Source of the DNA: Mytilisepta virgata
Taxonomy: Eukaryota; Mollusca; Bivalvia; Mytilida; Mytilidae
Length of the DNA: 64,000 nt
Direction of reading: 5' to 3'
Assembly (NCBI GenBank): GCA_028015205.1
Contig: CM051512.1
Location: forward strand, 18,445,139 to 18,509,138
The notes under the pieces were generated by a model. It was not told the DNA's origin, searched no databases, and saw only the letters and a list, made by a program, of their open reading frames with translations. The translations under genes and the position numbers were made by a program. Of this stretch, positions 32,701 through 44,700 are shown piece after piece. Position 1 is the stretch's first letter. Each line of letters opens with the position of its first letter.

Positions 32701-35700
32701 TGTATTGGCCTCGAGACCCATAGGGTCGAGGGCCAATACAGCTGACCGAGAATCTATACCAGTGCCAATACAGAAACAGCCAGTTCATAACACTTTTATT
32801 AAATAATCCAACTTTTTCAATACAGACTTGTTCTGAATGCTGTATTACATGTATATACATCAAATGTGAATATAGGGCCAGTATTTCCAATACGGACTGG
32901 CAATGATGTGAATATAGGGCCAATATTTCCAATACGGACTGGCAATGATGTGAATATAGGGCCAATATTTCCAATACGGACTGCAATGAAACTACAGGAA
33001 GTGAAAAGGCTGTGTCACCGGGGAAACTGGGTGACTTGTAAGGTTGTGTAGCAAGAGCCTGACTGAATGGCCTCTTGTTACTGAAACTGTGTGATGCACC
33101 TGATCACACAACGAACGAATGCTCTGAATAGCAATGACAACTCTGCGTCTGAAACTCTGGTGAAAACTAACACTTGAGACTCTGGAACTAGCGATGAATA
33201 ATTCAATAATTCAACATGGAATACTTTTATTACAGATGGACTGTGTTCAGTGTAAAGTCCTGAGTCCAAATCTTGATTATCAAAATTATAAACAGGTATT
33301 TATACACAATTGAAATGACAAGAATAAACATAACAAATAACAATTAATTTGAGTAATATTGTTCACTGACAAAGATTAACTTATTTTTAGAACTTGAAGA
33401 ATTAAGTTAATTTACTAATCTGATTATGATATTTAAACACATTTTATTATGAAAAAGGTAAATTGTCACTAATTAGTTAACATAGTAAAACATGTCACAC
33501 AATGTCCAAACTGAGAATTAAATTGCACATCAAAGCATGTTGATTTTAAGTCCTGGATATGAAATGTAAGTAGAAACGAAAATATAAAATAGAATGATTA
33601 TGAAACACAGAGAATTAAAGTCTAAATATCAAAATTGAGAATTTATATTAAAGTCCTAAACAATAACATAAAGCTGCTTTTTCCCTGGTCACAGGCTGTA
33701 TTAGCCCTAGGGCTCATACGGCCTTTTTCAGTATTGGACCGGGCCGGAAAGCAATATAGATCACGTGATTTATATGACCAGGACGAGGTCACCAGTATGA
33801 CACATGCCGTTTTGGTAGTATTAGGGCTGTTTTAATCGTATTATTTAATAATAAAAGTTTCAGTCTCGTCATAGTGTACAAATTACAAAGTACCAGATTA
33901 AACAATACTGCAACATTTATTACATATCATATTGTTTAGATGCATTTTAATTTCCTTGTGTCAAGACATTCTACATGTTCTGTAATGAATGTACATGTAC
34001 TTGAATGGGTTGAATACTTTTAAAAATCTTCATTTACATTAGTGAAGAATGAATAAGAATCCTTTGTATTTATAAAACCAACTTTTTCTATTTATCTGAT
34101 AGGAATATTAGGTGTAAATTTGTTTAAAGGACAAGTCAGACTGGAGAAGAATACAAGTCCAAAACAAATTTTACCCTGGTCAGGCTTCGGTTATAGTGGC
34201 CATACATTGTATTTACAGACTATAATTAAAGAATATCATATTTATGCGCAAATTGATGTTTCATTCAATATTTAATTCTGTCTTATTTAAAATAGGTGTT
34301 GATGTTTGATTCTCAAGAATTGGCGGAGTCGTTCCTATCGGGACTGGATGGATATTACAGACTGATCCATAACTATTACTTCCGTTTTTGTGATGCAGTG
34401 GTGCCACATTTTGTTGCGAATTTAAGTAGCATCAATTGTCATGGTCCTATCGAGTAAGAAATTAATTTAGAAATGTTACTGATTAATAGAAAACAGAATG
34501 GAAATGGGGAATGTGTCAAAGAGAAAACAACCTGATGAAAGATCAGAAAACAGCCCAATGCTACCAATAGTTCTTCATTGCAGCTAGAAAATCCCACACC
34601 CGGAGGCCAGCTTCAGCTGGCCCCTTAACAATAATGCATACTAATTCAGCGAAAATTTCTTTTCAAAGCATTCATTATACCCCCCGCTAGCGAAGCAAGA
34701 ATATATAGTGATAGGGGATTCCGTTTGTCCCTCCTTCTGTCCTTTGTCTGTCTGACCTTCATTCACTCTGTTCGTCCGTCCAGATCACCTATTTACTGAA
34801 ACTGCTCTTACACCAGTGAATGGATTTCAATGAAACTTTCACAGAACGTCAGTACAAAGTGACATTTTGCATCAGCTATTTTATTTTTGATCAGAATGAT
34901 ATTTGTGGTTTCCCACAGACAAACATGGACTATGCCATTTCTGCATTATATGGTAATGTTTAGAGGGGTAGGCATGCCCCATCAACAAATCCTCCTAAAC
35001 CATTGAATTGATTTCATTGAAACTTTTAGGGAATCTTCAGTATAGATTGCCATTGTGCACTATCTTTGTTTTTTGATAAAAATTGTTTTTGAGATTCACA
35101 TAGGCAAACATGGACTTATACATTTCTTTACATTATTGTACCTGTAGTGGGGAATATTCATTTGTGAATTTTGCTTACAGTGCTTCTAGTTATAAGATGA
35201 AATATTGGGATTTGTTGTCCTTTTGACAACCATTAGGTGTCTTTTTAAAAAATGTTTTTTCTGTCAAATAAACTTCACCAGTTGCAAATCAGGAAGGTAA
35301 ATGTGAAACTGTTTTATTATTAAAGGTTTCAATCCAAATGAAATCATAAATTTCTTTAAAAAAAAAGAGATTTTTACACGTTTTTTGTCCCACTTGTCCA
35401 ACAGATTTTGCTGATTTTGGTTTTTATATTTGCTTGATTTTTAGGAAATATCAAAACTTCTTTAATATTAACAAATATAGATGCTGTTATGAAAAATTAA
35501 ATGAAAGTTGTGTGCCAACTGTGGAATTTGCATATTTGTACATGAATAAGATAAATTTTAAATTTTCATTAGTAGAAATCTATATGATTATCAAAAACAT
35601 GAACTATCTATGAGTATGTCCTGTTACATCTAACATAACCTTGGGTAGCTCCAAAAGTGCTAGCAAAAATTTGATCTTCTTCAATCTAACTGTCTTTAAA

Positions 35701-38700
35701 TATGTTAAAACACAAACTATAATGATATGACTAACAGAAAATCCCACCATTTATACAATATATCATACTTTATTGACTAACAATAGAATATAAGCCTAAA
35801 CATGATAAAACCTGTCAATACAATACAAGAGGTCAAAGTACACCAATGTGATACATACCTGTCCAATATACCGACATATTGGACTGGTTAGTCAATAAAG
35901 GTATAATTGTGCAAGGTTTACTATATCGGCTTTGTTATTAGTCCTTGGCTAAGCATATTGGACTTCAGCTTCACCTCAGTTCAAGATGGCTTCCTCGCAC
36001 CAATAACTAAGCCAATATGGAAAACCGTACACAATAATACTATATTATTTTCCACTTAATATGTCACACGCTGGTAACTCAATACAGAATACATAGACGA
36101 CTACATGCATATCAATTCTTATTTTTGTTTTTTTCCATATTTTTCCATAATTAATGAATGTTTAATTTTTTTTATTATATTTGCTTTTATTGTAGTTCTT
36201 CATTGCAATTGTACTGTTCACTCAATATACCAAATATATCAGTAATGATCCTTAGGCAATTAAAAGTATAGATTTTCATCGATTCGACCAAGAAAAAGAT
36301 TTTGGTTTATTTAAGGAATGTTTCAAATTTTTGAACAGCTTATATAATATAACCTGGTTTGTTTCAGTTTACGCATAATAACTGCGAAGCGGTTAATGAA
36401 TGCCGTAAACTGACCCAAACCAGGTTATTGAAGTATAACCTGTACAAAAATTAGAAACATTCCTTGTAATTTAATTGCCAAAGAGAAGTACAGTGAACTT
36501 GATTCAAGCATCAAGAATGAATTGGGACTACATGTATTTTAATTTCTAAGTGCGGATTAATCCGTTGGTTATACAGTATAACCAATGTTGCTCTATGCTG
36601 TCCAGCCAATCAAAATGCACTATTCAAGTCAAATTAAATTAAAGTTTTTTATTGTTTGCTTTTCCTATGCCTAAGCAACATGAATTTTACCAAAAAAATA
36701 TTATAAATTCAGAATCTGGAATCAGACATGAAATAAAAATCTGAGAATCATAACTTGGAAAAGAAGAATAGAGATATATGTAGAAAGAATTTTTTAGGGC
36801 TATGCAGGGATAAGAATGTACAAATTAAGGATGCTCACTGTTCATGTTTTGGTCTTTTTGTCAGATTTTCGAAATCCTCGGATTTTATCTATTTCTTAAA
36901 CATGAATTTTTTTTGCGCATGAACCCTTACTTTTTCTTTTATAATTCAATTATATACATGTATACCGTAAAATTGTAATTGACAAAATCATATGAAATCC
37001 TTTTTATTTTTTCATACATTTTTGAGAGACTGAAGTTGCCAATGCAAAGACGAGCAAAAATCCAGAGAAAACCCATTTCCTGCAATTTTTCAAGGCCTTA
37101 TAGCTCTAAAATGAGCACATGAACCTATATTTTTTTCTTGCTTATTTGTATACTATTCACATGTTCTCTCAAACTAAAACACCTATTTCAAATCCTATTT
37201 ATTTCCTATTAGACCAGCGATCATCCTTAATTCAATAAGAAACATTACCTGTGGGCAGTTATCTCTTTAACCAGGTTATCAAAGGGGGATAATTGTGCAT
37301 ATAACACATACCAATCACAGTATTCACATTAATTATTTTTCAGTGACAAGTTCGCAGTTAAAAAGCTGACGACTTCATATGCAGAACATGAGTATTATAT
37401 ACTCAAACAAGATATTTACACAAATGATAAATTTGCTATCGTGTACACAAACCAAGGACAAATCAGGACAAAAACTATATGGAAAAAAGAAGGAAGATAT
37501 TTTCTTGAACAAGATAGTTCTTGTACATTCGACAGCATAACCACATTGTTGAGAGATTTATCCAGTAATGAAAAAATTTTGCCAAAGAATGCTTACAGAA
37601 TAAAGCCTAAAATGGGTATGTGTAATAAGTTTTTCTTGGAATCATATCTATTTATGAGTACATGTGCTGTGATAATGTCGATGGGATTTGAAGAAACCAT
37701 TAAATCATTCAGTGTTAATTTCCTGATTAATCGATATATAATGCATGTAGATAAAACAATTAAGTATTTGATTTGTTTTCTCAAACTTATTTAGTGAAAA
37801 TCTTTGATAAAATCATTAACATCAATTATTAGAGAAATTATAATCATTATTTCAGTTGGAAATAAATAATCTCAACTCTTCTAAAACTTAAATTTAGAGG
37901 TATTTTCCTTCAGACGAATTCAAAGGATCTGCAAAGGGTGTCAGTTTGAAATAGAAATGTTTAAAATAATCTAAGGGAGATAATCAAAAGTCCTGGGCTA
38001 AGATCTTGTTGTATATTCTATTTCAAAAGGCAGAAGGATACATTTTACCATAAGAAAAAAGTTTCAAGTGTTAAAAAGAATTAAATGTTTTTGAAAATAA
38101 AGTACGATAATTGTTGAAGTTATAACTGAGGGGCATAAATGAAAGCTGAAAATATGTATTTTATAGAAATAAATGTAATCATAAATTGAGTACATGTAGA
38201 ACATTATAATATGAAGGATGTCCTTCCATTTTCCTAGTTTAACACCAAATTTAAACCTTTGCAGGGTGAACAGGGAAACTTTTACTGTATACAAATTTTG
38301 ATAACAATGTCTGTGATTTATTGGTCAACATAAAACGTTTTTAATTTTTTTCTAAAATTATAAAAATTCTTGTGCAAATCATCATACCTGATTATTCCAG
38401 ATGAAATTTTCAAAATTATATATGAAGAAATTTATCAATGATTATGTAAATTGGGCAAAGGACTTTATGCAGTTTGTGAGTGATAATCCGGAGTTTACAC
38501 ATTGATAAATTCGGTAAAAATAACTATCACTTAAAATTCCAAAGTAATGCAGAAATATGACGTTTCCATTTGAAAATAACATTTTCCTCATGCACTCTAT
38601 TGCATGCGTACATATTCATATGCACTACGTCATGAAAGGAATTTATCAAGTTATAAATTTGTTACCAGAAGTTGGTGTTAGCCAATGAAATTACCGTAGG

Positions 38701-41700
38701 TACTCGAGTAAAAGTCGATCCGCTTATAAGTCGAATGCCCTTTTCAGCTTTAAAATCTAAGGATTCAGTCTTGACTCTCCTATAAGTCGGTCTAAATTGG
38801 GACTTTTTTTTTTGCAGCAGACAGTAACTGATCATCGGTAAAATCAAGGAATTATATTGAGTTTCATGCATTGAATGAATGTTTGTTTCTTTAAATGTGT
38901 ATATAGAATTGATGTTCATCCTGATAATTTATTCTGATGATAATAAGAAAGATGTATTCATTTCTTGTTTCTTGTGTTTTTATTCACCGTTTGATTTTGC
39001 CTCGTGTTGTTTACGTAATGCATCAATGATTTTGTAGTGTATGACCAAACACCTATTGTTTGAGAAAAACGAATATAAACCAACATGAACCTGAATAAAT
39101 TCAAAGTCAAACGAAAAAAAATAAATTGATCAATTTAATCATTCATAACAGATCAGTCATAGTAATAAATATATTGAGACATAGGATAGACACCATCAAT
39201 ATTAAAAATAAATAAATATTACTGTTCAAAGTCAAAAGCACAAATTTTAACCACAATGATAAATCAGCACTAAAATGTCATAAAGTTCACAACATTGTCA
39301 TTATTCATGTGAATCTTGTGGCCCAAACCCAAAGAATTCTTCATCATCACTATCTTCCTGGAATAGGAGTTGCATTTGGAGATCGGATAGTGGAATGTTT
39401 CTCATTTATATCATATTCTCTCTCTGCGGCAGCATTGGTATGAGTCTCGGGGTATGCAAAAACTTTCAACTTAAAGTCGGAACGTTGGAATTAAAAAGGA
39501 TTGCATTAAAATTTTAAACTCTATAAAAGACTGTAAGAAAGTCTTTTCATTGTCTACCCTTCCATAAAGTTCAGATAACAGATAACAGGTATTTTGTTGT
39601 ACATGTTCATTCTTATGTTTCTTTAGTTATATTACCAGTATAGAAATTAAGCTTCTGTTTGAAGCAGATAAATATAAGTGATTTTTTCTATTTTTAGAAT
39701 GAGTAGAGGAACTGAATATAATTTAAAACTTTCTATTTTAGAATACTGTGAGGTTTTACGGAACCTATTTGTTCCATTCTCTGAAGCTTCAGCAACTGAT
39801 GATGAAGATTCTGCAGTTGCCGTCAAAAAACGACAACCATTGGTGTATCTACAGTCTGAGATAAAAATCCTGAAAGATCAGAAACTAGGTAAGATCATAT
39901 AACCTCCAAGCTTGAATATTATGTTTTTAAGATTTTACTATTTTCAGACAGGGTATATAGTCTTACATACCATGGATGTTTATTTGTATTCCATGAGCCG
40001 CTAGGCTTTGTCAAATCAGACATAATTTTTTTTCCCTTTTAAAACAAAATTCCGCCTTTTGCAATCCAGATTTGTGTATTATGGTTTATTATACAAAGCA
40101 ATATGGTTTCCTGTTCAGCAGTTCTGTTTATTTTTTCTTGGCTCGGAAAATCATCTCTGTGTCATACTTAAATCTGAATTACAATTATCTTCTGATAAAC
40201 AGACTTTAAGGTCATATTTTCTACACAGTTATATTTCGGAAATGCCTTCTGAAACACAGAAATGTTTCTGAAGTTGGTCATTCTATTATGCAATTCATCT
40301 GTGAAGTCATTTAAAATGTGAAAAAATATACAGTTTGTTTACAAGAGTTTTCAAAAGTTTATGATGGTCAAATGGGTTCGTACAATAAAGAAACCTAGGA
40401 TCATGTTTATGCCTTGAATCAGAGGAAAATGGCTTCTGAAATTCTGAAGCATTAGCTGTTTCCATGGTATTCTTATATACCCCCGTCTAAATATGTGAAT
40501 ATAAACTGACATACAAGTCTCTTTATCCAATCAAATGCTGACATTTTATCTGTAAATTGGAATGTACAGTAAAATCTGTCCAATCAAAACCAACTTTGAA
40601 TAATAATTTTCTTAAAGTTCAGATTAGAAAGTTGTTTTGTTAATACAGCAAAGGTTGAAAATATCACTAGCCTGTGGAAAAAATACATGGTTATGGCCCA
40701 ATAGTACAGTGTGCAATGTTTACAGTGGGTATTTTGAACTGTGAGTCTGCCTTACAGTATCTCTTTTATTATCTGTCCTAATAACAACAGAGGCTATACC
40801 AGAAAATATAGGGTTGACAAACTTAAAAGCATTTCACAACTTACATGTGGCCTCGATGGCCGAGTGGTCTAGGTAGTTGGTCATGACTACTAATGATCAC
40901 TAGCCTGTCAATACTGAGATTGTGAGTTCGAATATCACCTCTGTTGGGGTGTGTTTGACTCTGATCTTAATTGACAAGGATTGCCGATTTTCCTACCGGG
41001 GGTCGGTGGTTCTCTCCAGCTTCCTCCACCAAAAAAACTGTCTCCGTCGTGAAATAGCCAAATGCTTTGAAAACAGCATAAAAACCGCAACTAATTAAAC
41101 AAACACAACTTTCAATATGAATATGAGATATATTTCTTTTGAAAAACGATTTTGGAAGACCAAAAGAGTAAACATTAGATAAATATTATGTTTAGGAAAT
41201 GGATATTTTACTGAGGTATTTAAAGGACAGATCAGAGATAAATTTGTTGCAATAAAACAGATCAGGAAACACTCGTCAGAAATGAAAAACCAAAAATTCC
41301 GTTGTTACGAGGTAAGATTTATACATATAGATTAATGTGGCTTTTTCATATTAGGCTACTTGTAACCCTAAGATTTTGATATTGACCCTGAGAGCTGATA
41401 ACAAGGCCATAATGAAAAAAGCCATGCATTAATCTGTTTATTAGACATTTGTAACAAATAAATGATTGTGTTGTTATCATATTCATAAACGTTGATTAAC
41501 AGGCTAAACTCTTCCAGATCTGACGTAATCTGCCACTTTCAATTATGCAAAAGGAATCTGGCAAAAGTGATGTTATATTTGGCTCATGAGAGGGCAGATT
41601 ATGTGTTTTGCCCTGAGGGCTAATAATATCTGTCATCTTCTGATGTATTACATATGCAGAATCATCATTATATAGTACTAACATATGTGCAATAAAATAT

Positions 41701-44700
41701 AGGAATGAATGCAATGTTTTCATCCAAGGAAACAATGCAATATAATGGATATAGCAAAAATTAAATCTTAATTTTTTAAATTTTTTGATAGTAAATTTCT
41801 GTTATAATATTTGCAGAAAAATTGGCTTAATGTTTTAGGCAATTTTTTTCAAGTTGTCAAATTGAATTATTAAATTCTTCCCCATTTTGGCACCCTTGTG
41901 AACAAATGGACCATTTTTAACTGAACAACAGCTTCAATACTATTAGAAATTCTTCATGTCTATGATATTTTCCCAACATTCCAGTCACTACAGTTAGGAG
42001 TATGCCAGCAGCTTTCTTTAGAAAATTTGAGATTTTTTGTGGGGATTCAAGGGATATGTTTGACATCGCCTCCCCAGATGATAGAGGAATATGCACAATT
42101 TGGATCCCTGACAAAGTTGTTTACGACGCGTAGAATGATGACGCTGCAGCATTTCAAATGTATCTCTATTCAGCTTGCTGAGGCCTTGCTCTATATGGTA
42201 AGAGGTTCTTTTATGGAGTAAAGATTTAAAAATAAATTTCTATCAACTAGACATGTAAGAATTATTGGCTTCTTCTTAAAACGGTCATTACAACTGAGAT
42301 CGGAGGGCTCTTAATCTAATCATATACTTTTATGATTTTATCTTTTTATATATATATAAACTTGCACTAATTGTACTGTTTGTTTGTATCATGCTTGTCA
42401 TAGACATTAGTTTATGTTTTATGGCAATAAAATATTATTATATTAAAAAAAAACATATTTAGTTCTTAAATTAAAGCACTTCTATCCTGATACCCAGTCT
42501 CACCATCCAAGATTTTTCTGTCAACTTGCAATTGAAGTTGTGCTTAAAATTTTATTTACTGTTTGAAATCAATCAAAAAGTCAAAATTTCTAAAAACTAA
42601 ATTGCTAAATGGTGATCTTGGGTACATCACTGGTCAGTAGACACTGGCAAAATCTGTAATAATTTTTTAAATATTTTTCTGTTTTAAAACATCAGTTTCT
42701 TTTAAACCCAAAATGCAGAAGTGAAGCAAAGCAATCTTTGAATTCCACAAATTCCATTTTTTATGGTATTCACTGTTTTAATTTAAGGATGAAAAGAAGA
42801 TGTGCCATGGAAACATCTGCTGTAAGAATATTATGGTGTTTAAGTATGACGACAGTGACATTTTTGTGAAGTTAGCAGACTCTGGCATGCTGAAGATTTA
42901 CAACAAGCTGCAAATTGGACATATGCTCAATGTTAAAAGGTATGTATATAATACATATGAACAATTGTGAAAAACAGTCAGTCAAAAAAATGTGTCCCTT
43001 TAGATCAGATATGATATTGGGCCACAGTTATTATGAAGTGTGTTGTAAAGCAATCAGCTTCATTTAATTTGATATCTGTTAATAGCATATTCGTCTTATT
43101 TTCATTTTATTTTTCAACACAAAACCATTTGCCATATATATATAGTCTGTATTAATTACTTGCACAATTTATTCTGACCAAAAGGATGTACAATTAAGAA
43201 GAATCTATTTCACTGAACTAGTATGCATTATTGTTTAGGGGTCAGCTGAAGCCCGCCTCCGGGTGTGGGATTTTCTCGCTGCGTTGAAGACCTTGGAAGC
43301 CTTGGGCTGTTTTCTGATCTTTGGTCGAGTTGTTATCTCTTTGACACATTCCCTGTTTCCATTCTCTATTCTACTGTATTAAACAAGTTAACAATGAACT
43401 TTAAAAAAACCCATCACAAACTTCATAGTCTTTTTATTATGCTTCCCGCAAAATTCAAAAGAGCATATACATGTAGCTGCTGCTTTGTCTCTGTTTCTAT
43501 CAATCCAAAACAAATGATAAATACTAAGATGACAATTTTATTTTTTCTACACATACATACATGTACATCTGTTATTTTGAATTCATAGACAACAAGTTGT
43601 TATCGTGAACTATATGTATCTCATTGGTCACTAACCAAAATCTTTTTATTTTGAAACTATCAGTACAAATGAGGTACATGTATCTAGTATCTCTTGAAAA
43701 TTCTTTATCAAAATACTGAAAATTTTCAAGTAGAAAGAAAAAACTTCTCAGTCTTCTGTTGCAAAAATGAACAGATAAACAAGATTTTTAGAAGCTAAAA
43801 CAAAGTCTACGATTTTCTGAATAACTGATACAAAGCTTACGAACTCCAAATCTTTCAGTTTATCAGCAGAATTTTGTATACTTCATATATACTTTATATT
43901 TACAGATACAGAAATTAAAAATTTTGTGAAAACTAAGGTGTCACTCCCTCGTACATAGCTCTGTCCTTAGATGTGTAAGCTTTATGGTACTGACTCCCTC
44001 GTACATAGCTCGGTCCTTAGATGTGTTAGCTTTATGGTATTGACTCCCTTGTACATAGTTCTGTCCTTAGATGGGTTAGCTTTATGGTATTGACTCCCTC
44101 ATACATAGCTCTGTCCTTAGATGGGTTAACTTTATGGTATTGACTCCTCGTACAAAGCTCTGTCCTTAGATGTGTTAGCTTTATGGTATTGACTCCCTCA
44201 TACATATCTCTGCCCTTAGATGTGTTAGCTTTATGATATTGACTCCCTTGTACATAGCTCTGTCCTTAGATGTGTTAGCTTTATGGTATTGACTCTCTTG
44301 TACATAGCTCTGTCCTTAGATGTGTTAGCTTTATGGTACTGACCAGCCAAAACTACATGTATAACAAAGCCTTGAACACACGTGTCAAAAATTAATCTGC
44401 CATTACCTTATAACAATGCAGTGAATCTACTATATATTACATTTGAAACAACAACTAGTTGATTAACATGTGAATAATTAAATGTACACATGTATAAAAC
44501 ATTTTTATCAAAAGGATAATGAGCCTTTTCTAATAATTATCTGTATTTAAAAATCACAATGTTTTTATATATTAATACAGAAATGCATGCGTTGAAGAAT
44601 TGCGCAATTAAGGAAAAACTAGCGTTGACAAAGTATTTTTCGTGTGTTTTTATAATTTCAAAATTATAGTTCTGAAGGGTAGGCAATGTTTTAATATTTA

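Noticed and set aside
32690..33051. ORFs with repeated [14 protein letters not shown] or [14 protein letters not shown] units
   Set aside because: They are the two strands of the 42-bp tandem repeat and the adjacent palindrome.
38695..38830. Named DNA transposon in JAK intron 4
   Set aside because: The ctcgagtaaaagtcgat / cttataagtcgaa motifs look like transposon-end sequence, but I could not find both ends or a target duplication.
39699..39741. Earlier acceptor for JAK exon 5 (tttttag before aatgagtagagg)
   Set aside because: Joining exon 4 there gives an immediate in-frame stop. The AG 40 bases later keeps the frame and leads into the linker.
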